A DNA stretch of 64,000 nucleotides. Source: Bacteroidaceae bacterium. GTDB taxonomy: Bacteria; Bacteroidota; Bacteroidia; Bacteroidales; Bacteroidaceae. The notes beneath the pieces are model-generated. The model was not told where the DNA came from. It saw only the letters and a program-made list of their open reading frames with translations, and made no database searches. The stretch is taken from positions 1 to 64,000 of the forward strand of contig JAFQBB010000042.1 of NCBI GenBank assembly GCA_017416805.1, in the 5' to 3' direction. Every line of letters starts with the position of its first letter. Position 1 is the first letter of the stretch. Below, one piece after another: positions 1 to 8,914 of the stretch. The translations under genes and the position numbers were made by a program.

Positions 1-24
1 CAAAATGCTTTCTTTTCATTCTTT

Positions 25-169
25 AGACGCGGATGACGCGGATGACGCAGATAAATTATAACCTTTATTCGCCTTTCGGCTCATCGAGAACCTCTTTTAT
101 TTATTTATCTAAGGTATGGTCGGGTATAATAATCAAGAAAAATCCGCGTCATCCGCGTCATCTGCGTCT
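25..169. repeat. Interspersed inverted-repeat element (tcatctgcg family), copy 1
   Basis: Two 28-bp arms (25-52 and 142-169) are inverted copies of each other with two mismatches, and each is built from gatgacgcg steps. The inside carries aaattataacc and cgggtataat, which also occur, inverted, inside the copy at 8433-8527. This copy therefore looks like the same element with about 50 extra bases in the middle. No protein is encoded. The function is unknown. Confidence 0.8.
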
Positions 170-252
170 GAAAAGTTAATTATGTCACACCCTCGGCGAT
201 ATGCAGGCATCACATTTTCGGGCACCCACAAGGGATGCCCCTACCGCACGCG

Positions 253-308
253 CTTTGAACCTTAAACTTTAAACTTTGAACTTTGAACCTTAAACTTTAA
301 ACCCTAAC
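253..308. repeat. Heptameric tandem repeat, about 8 units
   Basis: Eight consecutive 7-mers of the form cYtTRAa (ctttgaa, ccttaaa, ctttaaa and so on) run without interruption. The period is exact and the sequence degenerate. There is no coding potential. Confidence 0.8.
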
Positions 309-318
309 CCCTGTATAT

Positions 319-340
319 AACCGGGTTCTCGGACTGACCC
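319..340 (-). repeat. Dispersed 22-bp repeat, copy 1
   Basis: On the minus strand this reads GGGTCAGTCCGAGAACCCGG. Nearly the same string occurs on the plus strand at 33039-33062. Both copies lie near a short transcription unit that ends in a hairpin (364-477 and 33321-33599). Confidence 0.55.
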
Positions 341-363
341 GTTTTGTAGTCATTATGTCAAAA

Positions 364-477
364 AACGATTATAAAGCATAAGGAGGAAGCTTTTCACAAA
401 GCCTCCTCCTTCATAATTATAGGTATTAGTTCTTTTTTAAGGTAAAAAGATTGTTTTAGGATAACGCTGCAAAGGTA
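364..477 (-). ncRNA. Candidate short transcript with promoter and hairpin end
   Basis: On the minus strand a Bacteroidetes -7 box (TACCTTTGC) lies at 469-477. About 60 bases downstream is a hairpin (379-411, an 11-bp stem with one mismatch, arms aaggaggaagc and gcctcctcctt), followed by a T run at 364-369. No convincing ORF lies between; the only ATG gives 6 codons. It could be a small RNA of about 100 nt or a leftover leader. Inference from sequence only. Confidence 0.35.
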
Positions 478-630
478 GGGATATAAATTGATGTTGGCTA
501 AACTTTTTATATGTTATATAGCATAAAAAAGCGGTTTTTCTTGTTTTTGATGACTTTTTTACCTTTGTCCAGCCTAAAAACGGCCAAATAAAGCATGCTT
601 TACTTACGAAATGTCAATTAAAATCATTTC

Positions 631-813
631 AGTGATGTGTAAAAAATAAGGTGCATCAGTTTAAAAGTTATTTTAGCATATTTTCTTCTTTTGAAAAGGG
701 AGCATAGCGGGCTATGTGACTGATGAAAAAGGAAAAAAGATGCTAAAAGAACTTATTATGATAGCATTATTACACGTCACTAAAATGATGCATATTATTT
801 TTTACACATCACT
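631..813. repeat. MITE-like palindromic element
   Basis: The ends are a perfect 19-bp inverted repeat (631-649 and 795-813), and weaker pairing continues inward to a central palindrome (gcatagcgggctatgtg, 702-718). A solo copy of the left arm, one mismatch in about 44 bp, lies at 26389-26432. No ORF is present. It looks like a non-autonomous palindromic element just upstream of the promoter of the first FKBP gene. Confidence 0.65.
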
Positions 814-884
814 AACATCACTAAGGTTAGATTCTTTTATATAAATTTTAGTATTTCAGCATATACTCATTCAAATAAAAGACT

Positions 885-892
885 TACCTTTG
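885..892 (+). promoter_or_regulatory. -7 promoter box of FKBP gene
   Basis: TACCTTTG matches the Bacteroidetes -7 consensus TAnnTTTG, 30 bases before the start codon at 923. No clear TTTG -33 box is present. Confidence 0.6.
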
Positions 893-922
893 CGTGGTTT
901 TTTATATTTATATTAAAAGGAA

Positions 923-1507
923 ATGGATAAATTCAGTTACGCTATCGGGTTGGGCATTGGCCAGAATCTGTTAGGAATGGGCGCAAAGGGAATCCACGTG
1001 GAGGATTTCGCGCAAGCCATACATGATGTGTTGGAAGGCAAGGAGACTGCTATCACCCACACCGAAGCACGAGAAATAGTAAACAACTATTTTGAAGAAA
1101 TGGAAAAGCGTATCAATGCAGAGAATATTGCTAAAGGAAAAGCTTTTCTGGATGAAAACAAGAAAAAAGAGGGTATTGTCACACTGCCCAGTGGTTTGCA
1201 ATACGAAGTGTTGAAAGCAGGAACCGGTAAAAGCCCAAAAGCTACAGATAAAGTGCGCTGTCACTACGAAGGAACACTTATCGACGGCACGCTGTTCGAC
1301 AGTTCCATCAAACGTGGTGAACCTGCAGTATTCGGAGTAAACCAAGTGATTCCCGGATGGGTAGAGGCTCTGCAGCTGATGAGTGAAGGTGCCAAATGGC
1401 GGCTGTATATCCCTTCGGAGTTGGGATATGGTGCACATGGAGCCGGTGAAATGATTCCGCCTCACAGCACACTTATTTTTGATGTAGAACTGATAGCTGT
1501 TCTTTAA
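923..1507 (+). CDS. FKBP-type peptidyl-prolyl cis-trans isomerase (cytoplasmic form)
   Basis: 194 residues. It catalyses cis-trans isomerisation of peptidyl-proline bonds to help protein folding. Residues 1-85 form an FKBP_N-like helical dimerisation region; residues about 103-194 are the FKBP catalytic domain, with the pocket residues in YEGTLIDGTLFDSS, QVIPGW, LGYG and LIFDVEL. There is no signal peptide, so it probably acts in the cytoplasm. The start follows an aaaagg ribosome-binding sequence. It is 41 bp upstream of a second FKBP gene with the same layout plus a lipoprotein signal, so the two are probably co-transcribed and act in different compartments. Family assignment is firm; substrates are unknown. 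Confidence 0.93.
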   Translation: MDKFSYAIGLGIGQNLLGMGAKGIHVEDFAQAIHDVLEGKETAITHTEAREIVNNYFEEMEKRINAENIAKGKAFLDENKKKEGIVTLPSGLQYEVLKAGTGKSPKATDKVRCHYEGTLIDGTLFDSSIKRGEPAVFGVNQVIPGWVEALQLMSEGAKWRLYIPSELGYGAHGAGEMIPPHSTLIFDVELIAVL

Positions 1508-1548
1508 CAACAAAGAGTAATCAATTCAAATTATTAAATAAAGTAACA

Positions 1549-2418
1549 ATGAAGAAAGTAAATTTTCTAATGCTTATTGCCGCTACAGCCGGCATGATTT
1601 CATGTACATCACAGGCTCCTAAGGCTGACCTGAAAAATGATGTCGATTCAGTTTCTTACGCATTTGGACTGACCCAGACTCAAGGGTTCAAAGATTATCT
1701 GACTCACCAATTGCGTATAGATACCATGTACATAGACGATTTGGTACAGGGTCTTGTTGACGGAGCAAATGGTAAAGAATCTCAAAGCCAACTTGCTTAC
1801 ACAGAAGGTATGAAGTTAGGCAAAATGATAGCCGAAAATTGGGTCAGCGGACTTACCGGTGACATCTATGCCGACGATTCTACCAAATCTATCGATAAGG
1901 ACAACCTGGTGGCAGGATTCATTGCCGGTGTATTGGGAAAAGACGAAAAAATGACCATGGACGGTGCACGTTTCTACGTACAGAACATCATGGAAGCTGC
2001 CAACGCCAAGAAGATGGAGAAACAGTTTGGTGAGAACCGCAAGGCCGGTGAAGAATTCTTGGCAGAAAACAAGACCAAGGAAGGTGTGCAAGTGACTCCC
2101 AGCGGATTGCAATATAAAATCATCAAGCAAGGAAAAGGTGAGATTCCTACCGAAACATCAACTGTAAAAGTGAACTACCGCGGTACGTTGATTGATGGAA
2201 CAGAGTTTGACAGCTCATACAAGCGCAACAAACCCATGACCTTTGCTGCCAATCAGGTTATCAAAGGTTGGACTGAGGCTTTGACGATGATGCCCGTTGG
2301 TTCAAAATGGGAACTCTATATCCCACAAGAGTTGGCTTACGGTTCACGCAACCAAGGACAAATCAAACCTTTCTCAACGTTGATTTTTGAGATCGAATTG
2401 CTCGGTATCGAAAAGTAA
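1549..2418 (+). CDS. FKBP-type peptidyl-prolyl isomerase, lipoprotein
   Basis: 289 residues. The N-terminus is a lipoprotein signal with lipobox ISC (acylated Cys19), so the mature protein should be anchored in an envelope membrane and fold exported proteins. Residues about 30-190 are the helical FKBP_N domain. Residues about 195-289 are the FKBP catalytic domain, with YRGTLIDGTEFDSS, QVIKGWTEAL, LAYGS and LIFEIEL preserving the active-site aromatic residues. It resembles the FkpA/Mip group. It lies directly behind the cytoplasmic FKBP gene in the same orientation and is closed by a strong hairpin at 2445-2486. Confidence 0.93.
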   Translation: MKKVNFLMLIAATAGMISCTSQAPKADLKNDVDSVSYAFGLTQTQGFKDYLTHQLRIDTMYIDDLVQGLVDGANGKESQSQLAYTEGMKLGKMIAENWVSGLTGDIYADDSTKSIDKDNLVAGFIAGVLGKDEKMTMDGARFYVQNIMEAANAKKMEKQFGENRKAGEEFLAENKTKEGVQVTPSGLQYKIIKQGKGEIPTETSTVKVNYRGTLIDGTEFDSSYKRNKPMTFAANQVIKGWTEALTMMPVGSKWELYIPQELAYGSRNQGQIKPFSTLIFEIELLGIEK

Positions 2419-2444
2419 TATCCAATAAGAGATAATCTCTCCTT

Positions 2445-2486
2445 CAGTGCGGGTTATGCGATAGATTCATCGCATGACCCGCACTG
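2445..2486 (+). terminator. Hairpin terminator of FKBP operon
   Basis: An 18-bp stem (cagtgcgggttatgcgat with its complement, one G-U pair) and a 6-base loop lie 27 bases after the stop, followed by attcttta. Confidence 0.8.
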
Positions 2487-2546
2487 ATTCTTTATACGGA
2501 TGTAGGTATAGGGAATTGAGCCAAAATTCATTCTTGAGCTTAGCAC

Positions 2547-2606
2547 ACAGAGACACAAAGACACAGAGGTTCATAGACAAAAGAACCTGTGTCTTTGTGT
2601 CTCTGT
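2547..2606. repeat. Inverted repeat of the cacagagacacaaag type
   Basis: The arms at 2547-2572 and 2583-2606 are complementary except for a 2-base insertion and flank a 10-base loop. The rest of 2487-3090 holds no gene. It contains a short hairpin-like string ccctgaaccagtcgaaggg near 2740 and, before the next gene, a promoter-like atctttgc at 2941-2948. The 65-codon frame across this repeat is not credible as a gene. Confidence 0.7.
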
Positions 2607-3090
2607 TGTTAGTTCAGGCAAAGCCCTCATCAAGTTTCGCAGTTTATAAAAGTTATAGAGATGTGCAGTAAACGTCTGTAAGATTCTATCCTTTCACGGT
2701 TTATAGGTGGACAAGCCCCTTATATGTATGCAGACAGCCTCCTGTCACCCTGAACCAGTCGAAGGGTCTTAGAGCATTGCTGACGGTCTCTTAGCTATAC
2801 TCAGAGATCCATAATTATCAACTGCTTGACACAGGACTCATGAACCATTTGAACTACTGGAAATCTGACATATTTCTACAAAAAGAGGGGCCTTTAATAA
2901 AGATTAACAAATGGGGGGGGTAAAATCTACTTTTTTTTGCATCTTTGCACCCTATTATACATCTGTTAATCACTTGTAAGCCTTAGTCTTGGGATGATAG
3001 AAGTGCAATCCCCCGCGTATAAACCATTTTGTAACTATTACATATTTAAAATTTGAATAACAAAATTTACTAATCAAATTATTAACAATC

Positions 3091-4377
3091 ATGAAACAGA
3101 CAAAACGTTTCTTTGGACTCATTGCGGCCGCATTGCTCGCCACGAGCACGTGGGCACAGATGACGTTCACGTACTCCGCACAAGCTACGGAGTCGGAGCT
3201 TGCAGACGGTAGCAAACTGGTGCAACTGGCTTCAGGCACAGATCTGAATGAAGGTTTTATAACCGGTGCTACTGTAGGTGGCCAGGCTGTGGACCTCAGT
3301 GACATCAACCCCAATCCCGCCACCACCTTCATCACCGATGGCGAGATTGAAACCTTCGTCTATGGCGGCAAGGCTTATTCGTTCCGGTTTACCACTACCC
3401 AGTGGTTTACGGCTGTTATCTTTGCCGACCCTGAAATCAACATGAGTGGTGACGACCGTCCTACTAATGTTTCTACCACTACAACCATGACCACGTGGAT
3501 GAACAGTATCATCAACATGGCTGAGAGTGGCAAGTATGCGTTCGACAATTACCCTATCATCCCCTCGCCCGACTTGGTGATTTGTGCAGGCGATATGGAT
3601 GAGGATGATGGCGACTGCAAAGACATCTCATCCATGTTCAACTTACTGACAGCACAGGGTATTCCTTTCATAACTATGTTTGGTAATCACGACATCAAGA
3701 TTGCGGAGCATAACAGCGGAACGATGCTTGCTTCTGCTTCTTCCACTTCTCATAATTTGACAAGTTTGAACTGTATCGATGGTTATAAGACAACGGCGCA
3801 AAGCAACGGCATTGAAAATTTGCAGAACTTTACCCAGACCAACGGTGAGTTCCAAATGAAACCATTTACATTTACTTTCAAAGGAGTCCGTTTCTATATC
3901 GGACAGAACTATTGGTTCCAAACTCCGTATGATTATACTCTTGCCTCAGTGCTTGGCAATTGTAGTCTTGATGCTTGTTATCCTGCCAACGACATCATTT
4001 CGAGCCTTACCACTTTCGTGGGTGAGCACAAGAGTGAACCTTCGGTATGGGTTCAGCACTATCCTATCAATTGTGCCGACCGTTGGTGGCTCGATCAGGA
4101 CGGCAGTGGTAACAGCCAAGCAATCACGGGCACAGACAACCATCCCACTGTTACAGACAGAAAGAACAAGTACATGGACCTGATTACTCAGACCAAGAAC
4201 CCTTATCACTTCTCTGGTCACAATCATGTGCAAGCTATCAATAATCATACTTACAACGACGTGACATTCAAAGACCACGTAGCTCCTTACTTCGCTGCAG
4301 GTGGCCATGCATGGATGGTGCTTTGCAACAGCAAGGATGGTGTGGTAGAAGTTAAATCTGTTACGTTTAACGAATAA
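3091..4377 (+). CDS. Secreted calcineurin-like metallophosphoesterase
   Basis: 428 residues with a signal peptide ending at WAQ (residue 23). The calcineurin-type metal-binding motifs are in order: FADPE (111-115), GDMD (167-170), GNHD (198-201), a VQHYP histidine near 315, and GHNH (376-379). The first motif is DxE rather than the usual DxH, so one metal ligand may differ. The product is probably a periplasmic or exported phosphodiesterase or phosphatase; the substrate cannot be read from sequence. It is 12 bp upstream of the large surface-protein gene in the same direction, so the two are probably one operon. RBS strength is low, as usual in Bacteroidetes. Confidence 0.87.
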   Translation: MKQTKRFFGLIAAALLATSTWAQMTFTYSAQATESELADGSKLVQLASGTDLNEGFITGATVGGQAVDLSDINPNPATTFITDGEIETFVYGGKAYSFRFTTTQWFTAVIFADPEINMSGDDRPTNVSTTTTMTTWMNSIINMAESGKYAFDNYPIIPSPDLVICAGDMDEDDGDCKDISSMFNLLTAQGIPFITMFGNHDIKIAEHNSGTMLASASSTSHNLTSLNCIDGYKTTAQSNGIENLQNFTQTNGEFQMKPFTFTFKGVRFYIGQNYWFQTPYDYTLASVLGNCSLDACYPANDIISSLTTFVGEHKSEPSVWVQHYPINCADRWWLDQDGSGNSQAITGTDNHPTVTDRKNKYMDLITQTKNPYHFSGHNHVQAINNHTYNDVTFKDHVAPYFAAGGHAWMVLCNSKDGVVEVKSVTFNE

Positions 4378-4389
4378 TACTCGACAACT

Positions 4390-7300
4390 ATGAATAAACT
4401 AAATAAACTTTTCGCAATACTTTTTGCGGTGCTGGGGGTGGGTACCACAGCAAATGCAGACACCTCTATGCTTAAGGAGAGTGAGGGTTGGCAGAAAATT
4501 ACAGAAATTCCCTCAAACAAGACTGATTATTATTATGCTCTTGTGGATAATAATAATGACTTGATGTTAACAATGGGAGTGGGTGCTAATCAGGGTAGCT
4601 CTTATTATACAATGTATTATAAGAATTCCGTGAACCCACTACAAAACAAAGCTGCATTGTGGACAATAGAAGGAGATAACTATACTTTTAGAAATTCTGA
4701 ATATACAGTGTATGCAATGCAAACTGAGTGGAATGCAGCATGGAATTACCGTACTCATGATCAACCAAATGCTTGTGAATGGACAGCAACGAAACCTGTG
4801 TATTCGATAAGTGATCTTTGTTGGACCATTCAAAATGGCAAATATCCTGACAGTGGATATTTGGGTCCGTGGAACGATGCCAATTTCACAGATGGAGCCG
4901 AGGTGGCATTCAATAAAAGTGGCAATAATGTGGGAAAGTTTCACATCTACGCTATCCACAAGACTTACTGCAAAGATGTTTTGGCTGCAAATGCCACTGT
5001 TGCAAATCCTGTTGACATGACCGTGTTGATGGCTAATAGAGACGCGGCTTTGCCTGTTGTAGGTATGGGAGGGTGGACAACTGCAAATACCATAACAAGA
5101 AATGGAAGCAATGGATATGATGGTAAAAGCGGATTCTTCGAGTTTTGTAACTGGGGTGCATCTTCTTGGGAGGGTTCAATGACGCAAACCATTACATCCT
5201 TACCCAATGGAAAGTATGTCGTCAAAGCTGCAGGACAAGCCTCTGCAACGGATGTTGTGCTGACACTTACAGCAAATGGAGTTTCTACCAATTTGAATTG
5301 TATAGGAGCTTCGGGCGGTAGTATCAGTGCTGATGGAACGGAAGTGACTTTAGGTTCAGGAGTTGCCGGATGGCAATATATGACAGTAGAGTGTAAGGTT
5401 ACCGATGGCACACTGACAATCACTGCTAATTCTACTGGATCAGCAACACAGAGATGGGCTAACATTGATAATTTCTCGCTTACATACCTTGGAGCAGACC
5501 TTGACCTATTGAAGGAAGCTTATGAGAACGCACTTGATGCTGCAAGGAGTGCTTTGGAAAATGAAACATATAGTGCTGTAATTGGTGTTGAAAGAACTAA
5601 TTTGCAGGAGTTGACAGAAAAGGTGCCTACAGAAGATAAGGATTCATACACAATAACAACAGAGGAACTGGTTGCTGCTACTGAGACTTTTAAAAATGCG
5701 AAAGAGAACTATGAACTTTTGGCAACAGAAGTCGCCAAAGCTGTGGCTTTGGGAGTTTCGGATGAAACAATAAACAAGTACAAAGCTTCTACAATGACTC
5801 TTGATGCAAAGTCTGATGTGTTGAGTCTTATGGTGGAAGAATATAATCACGTGATTGAAAACTTTGAGTATCCTGTAGCTCTTAGCGACACTTGGATTTC
5901 TACAGGAACTAATACTTCTGCTGCAACTTACGACACTGAACACTGGAGTGGTGAAAAACGTGAGTATAAGAATCAATATGATAGTTGGGGGAATCCAAAA
6001 CAAGGATTTGCTGCAAATTCATGGTCTATTGATTTTAATCAGGAGGTGACACTTCCCGCAGGTGAATATGTGTTTAAAGTTGCGGGTCGTAAGAGTGAGG
6101 CTACCACTTTGGAATTGGAGGTTACAATGGGAGAATCTACACTGGGTACAGTTAACGATTTCCCCTCAACGAACGATGCATTGGGTATCAACAAGGCCGG
6201 TGAAACAAGCTTCGATGCCAACGATCCTGCAGGATTTGCTAAAGATGGTAAAGGTTGGGGTTGGCAATGGCGCTATGTGAAGTTTGAACTTGACGAAGAA
6301 GCTATCGTAAAAGTTTCTATACATGCTGAGGCAAACACAGCAAGCCAATGGGTTTCATTCAGTGACTATACCCTGCAGATGACCGAAGAGACTTACTTGG
6401 AGGCTAATAAAGGTGGTGTGGAAACTGCTCAGGCTGCTGCTCAGGCTTTGGTTGATACTAAACCTATGGGAGATTCCGAAAATACTGCTTTGAAAGCGGC
6501 CATAGCTATGACCTATACGACTGGTGCTGAAATGTTGGAAAAGGTTGAGGCTCTCAACGCCGCCGTTGCCAACGCCAACGCATGGCTGGCTACCTACAAC
6601 GAGGCCAAGGCTCCGCTCGTAGCTGCTCTTGAACGCTTCGAGACTGACTATAACGATGCTGAAAACGGCGCACTCGACTACATGAACAAGAGCCGTTGGG
6701 CTACAGCCATCGAAAAGGCACAAGCTGCTGCCGAGGCTAAGGATGCCACTGACAGCTATGCCGGTTTTGCCGATGCTACTGCTGCCCTCGTGGCTGCTCT
6801 CGATGCTGCTACCGTATCTGTCAACGAGTATGCCTCACTGAAGAGTGCTATTGCCGAAGCTGCTGCCGTTAGCGAAAGCGAAGTCAACTGGGGCGATGCT
6901 CCCTTCCAACGTCCTGAAAGCGCACAGGAAGGACTCAATACAGCTATCAGCGCTGCAGAGAGCGGATATGATGCAGCTGATGCCGATGGCGAAGAGGTGA
7001 CCGCACTGATAGATGCAATGGCTGTGACGCTGAATGCCCCCCAAGATGCTTACTGCATCACTGTGGCAACTGACGGACATGCTTACGTGGATTGCCCTGT
7101 TGTGGCATCTTTGGGTTCAATTACCGATAACAATCCTACAGGATATGGACTTGCTGCCAAGAAAGAGAATGAGGATCTTCTTGCCCAACTGTACACCTTC
7201 ACACAGGTTGAGGGCAACAAGTACCGCATCAGCGTGACGGTGGAGGGTAAGACCGTCTATCTGACATACGGTGTGTTGAACGACAGTCAGGCAGGACATA

Positions 7301-8112
7301 AGAACTGGCAGATCCAGGGTAATACAGACATAGCGAAAGCCGGTGAGTTTGAGGTGGTGGCTTCAACAACCACTGAGGGAGTTTTCAGACTCCGCAATAC
7401 CGTGACCGGTACTTTCCTTGATTGTCAGGATGGTGGTTCTATCTATACAGATGATAATATCACGAAAGATGAATTTGCTCTGACTTCTGCAACCGGCTCT
7501 GCCGATATCAATATTAGTGCAGATGCCAAGTTGGGTACATGCGTGCTGATGTTTGACGCCCAACTGCCCGACGGATTGACTGCCTATGTGCCCGAAAGCT
7601 ATGACAATGGGACGACAGTCCTGACCCTCAAGATGGTTACAGGCGGAGTCCTTCCTGCCTATACACCCTGCTTGCTCTATGCAGAGGGCGGATATGAAGG
7701 TACGCTGACCGGTACTGTCACCATGAACGGATATGCCGGCAAGGTGACAGGCGATGACGGATTGCTCTATGGTGCCATCGAGTCTCAGACCATCACCGAG
7801 GGCTATATCTTGCAGAAACATGACGGCGAAGAGGTGGCAAAATTCTATAGTGTAGATGGATTGGAAGAAGAAATTCCTATCTCTGCAGGCAAGTGCTGGC
7901 TGACATTGGCTAACGGAGTGGAAGAGGCTCTTGAGACTCCTGCTGCTGTTGCCTTCTTCTTCCGTGGCGGTGGAGCCACCAAGCTCAATGCCGTGGTAAT
8001 GGATAAGACCTCTCTTGACGGGGCTATCTATACCCTCGACGGAAAGCGCGTGAACACCATGCAACGTGGAGAAATATACATCATCAACGGACAGAAGGTG
8101 ATGGTGAAGTAA
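4390..8112 (+). CDS. Large exported multidomain surface protein with helical FIVAR-like repeats
   Basis: 1240 residues, signal peptide of about 23 residues (ending TANA). In order: a beta-rich N-terminal region (about 30-200), a jelly-roll, galactose-binding-like domain (about 215-370), a helical segment, a second jelly-roll (about 480-670), then Ala-rich helical repeats (about 675-880) resembling FIVAR or coiled-coil spacers, a ricin-like beta region (about 885-1020), and a C-terminal module ending in IYTLDGKRVN...IYIINGQKVMVK. That last tail is the short C-terminal motif seen on many exported Bacteroidales proteins and recurs here on the GH10 and GH95 enzymes. No catalytic motif was recognised. 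It may bind glycans or act as an adhesin; this is inference. It is closed by the terminator at 8121-8162. Confidence 0.75.
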   Translation: MNKLNKLFAILFAVLGVGTTANADTSMLKESEGWQKITEIPSNKTDYYYALVDNNNDLMLTMGVGANQGSSYYTMYYKNSVNPLQNKAALWTIEGDNYTFRNSEYTVYAMQTEWNAAWNYRTHDQPNACEWTATKPVYSISDLCWTIQNGKYPDSGYLGPWNDANFTDGAEVAFNKSGNNVGKFHIYAIHKTYCKDVLAANATVANPVDMTVLMANRDAALPVVGMGGWTTANTITRNGSNGYDGKSGFFEFCNWGASSWEGSMTQTITSLPNGKYVVKAAGQASATDVVLTLTANGVSTNLNCIGASGGSISADGTEVTLGSGVAGWQYMTVECKVTDGTLTITANSTGSATQRWANIDNFSLTYLGADLDLLKEAYENALDAARSALENETYSAVIGVERTNLQELTEKVPTEDKDSYTITTEELVAATETFKNAKENYELLATEVAKAVALGVSDETINKYKASTMTLDAKSDVLSLMVEEYNHVIENFEYPVALSDTWISTGTNTSAATYDTEHWSGEKREYKNQYDSWGNPKQGFAANSWSIDFNQEVTLPAGEYVFKVAGRKSEATTLELEVTMGESTLGTVNDFPSTNDALGINKAGETSFDANDPAGFAKDGKGWGWQWRYVKFELDEEAIVKVSIHAEANTASQWVSFSDYTLQMTEETYLEANKGGVETAQAAAQALVDTKPMGDSENTALKAAIAMTYTTGAEMLEKVEALNAAVANANAWLATYNEAKAPLVAALERFETDYNDAENGALDYMNKSRWATAIEKAQAAAEAKDATDSYAGFADATAALVAALDAATVSVNEYASLKSAIAEAAAVSESEVNWGDAPFQRPESAQEGLNTAISAAESGYDAADADGEEVTALIDAMAVTLNAPQDAYCITVATDGHAYVDCPVVASLGSITDNNPTGYGLAAKKENEDLLAQLYTFTQVEGNKYRISVTVEGKTVYLTYGVLNDSQAGHKNWQIQGNTDIAKAGEFEVVASTTTEGVFRLRNTVTGTFLDCQDGGSIYTDDNITKDEFALTSATGSADINISADAKLGTCVLMFDAQLPDGLTAYVPESYDNGTTVLTLKMVTGGVLPAYTPCLLYAEGGYEGTLTGTVTMNGYAGKVTGDDGLLYGAIESQTITEGYILQKHDGEEVAKFYSVDGLEEEIPISAGKCWLTLANGVEEALETPAAVAFFFRGGGATKLNAVVMDKTSLDGAIYTLDGKRVNTMQRGEIYIINGQKVMVK

Positions 8113-8120
8113 AAACAGTT

Positions 8121-8162
8121 ATGAAGGTGTGTCAGAACAGTTGCATTCTGACACACCTTCAT
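8121..8162 (+). terminator. Hairpin terminator of surface-protein operon
   Basis: Perfect 17-bp stem (atgaaggtgtgtcagaa with its complement) and 8-base loop, 8 bases after the stop codon. There is no long T run, so some read-through into the 48-codon gene at 8205 is possible. Confidence 0.8.
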
Positions 8163-8204
8163 GACCCCTAAAATAATTAATGATAACAGAAAAAACAGAA
8201 TAAT

Positions 8205-8351
8205 ATGGAAAAGGTATTAATGTATGAGGCTCCCCAAGTGGAGGTTATCGAAGTGGCTGTAGAGAAAGGGTTCGCTTCATCGGGTTTTGAGATTCAGGTG
8301 ACTGATGAAAAGGCCATCAAGTCTGACGACGACAAATGGTGGGCTCTTTAA
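8205..8351 (+). CDS. 48-residue small protein (YEAPxVEVIE type)
   Basis: An ATG-to-TAA frame of 49 codons begins MEKVLMYEAPQVEVIEV and ends DDDKWWAL. The body is acidic, with a GFASSG segment and a Trp pair near the C-terminus. There is no signal peptide and no membrane segment. From memory, short proteins with a YEAPxVEVIE...GFA pattern recur in Bacteroidales genomes; I know of no assigned function. It lies 42 bases after the surface-protein terminator. The function is unknown; the coding call rests on the clean frame and the familiar motif. Confidence 0.65.
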   Translation: MEKVLMYEAPQVEVIEVAVEKGFASSGFEIQVTDEKAIKSDDDKWWAL

Positions 8352-8432
8352 GCTTTATGAACCGTTCCATCTGCAGGGGTCCCTTGTGGGTGGAAGTATA
8401 AATATAGAAGGGACTGTGTCATAATTCACTTT

Positions 8433-8527
8433 TCATCCGCAGATTGCGCAGATGACGCAGATTATCCCTTCCTATTATACCCGATAGGTTATAATTTATC
8501 TGCGTCATCTGCGTCATCTGCGGATGA
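8433..8527. repeat. Interspersed inverted-repeat element (tcatctgcg family), copy 2
   Basis: The 30-bp arms at 8433-8462 and 8498-8527 are inverted copies with two mismatches, around a 35-bp core containing tatacccgataggttataat. The core matches that of the copy at 25-169 in the opposite orientation. A solo arm lies at 9013-9032. Outside the arms, tgtgtca (8416) and tgacaca further extend the symmetry. Confidence 0.8.
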
Positions 8528-8584
8528 AGAATTAGATGGTGGCATTTTTGACACAGCTTCTTTTTATTTTTGATGTATTGATTT

Positions 8585-8613
8585 CCTATTGGTGTCCGCC
8601 AGACACCAATAGG
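8585..8613. repeat. Perfect 12-bp-stem palindrome, related to 8814-8860
   Basis: cctattggtgtc and its exact complement flank a 5-base loop. The same attggtgtc/gacaccaat pair recurs at 8814-8860 with a longer hairpin between the arms, so the two palindromes bracket the 21-bp array at 8675-8758. Confidence 0.7.
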
Positions 8614-8674
8614 AACTTATGTATAATAACCTGTGAAATAGTGTTATAAATCATTTGAAATTATATTCCTTCTA

Positions 8675-8758
8675 TATTTCGAACCATGAAATATATATTT
8701 CGTGGTTTGAAATAATTATTCTGTGGTTGGAAATATATATTTTGTGCTTTGAAATATA
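8675..8758. repeat. Phased array: four 21-bp palindromic units
   Basis: Units start at 8675, 8696, 8717 and 8738, exactly 21 bp apart. Each contains an ATTTC-N7-GAAAT-type palindrome with variable centre. No gene is nearby in frame. One of ten similar arrays in this window. Confidence 0.8.
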
Positions 8759-8813
8759 GAAGGTATTGAGCTGGAAATGGTTTGTAACTGAATAGTCCGA
8801 CTCAATAAATCTA

Positions 8814-8860
8814 ATATTGGTGTCTGATAAACTTTATAGCAGTTTACCGGACACCAATAT
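8814..8860. repeat. Two-stem palindrome (ttggtgtc family)
   Basis: Outer stem atattggtgtc/gacaccaatat and inner stem taaact/agttta separated by ttatagc. A partial third copy (ttgtccggtaaa) follows at 8871-8884. Confidence 0.65.
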
Positions 8861-8914
8861 AAAAATATATTGTTGTCCGGTAAAAAAAATCGAAGATTTC
8901 TCATCCGTGGTTCT

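Noticed and set aside
2474-2671. 65-codon open frame
   Set aside because: It lies over the cacagagacacaaag inverted repeat and has no protein-like composition.
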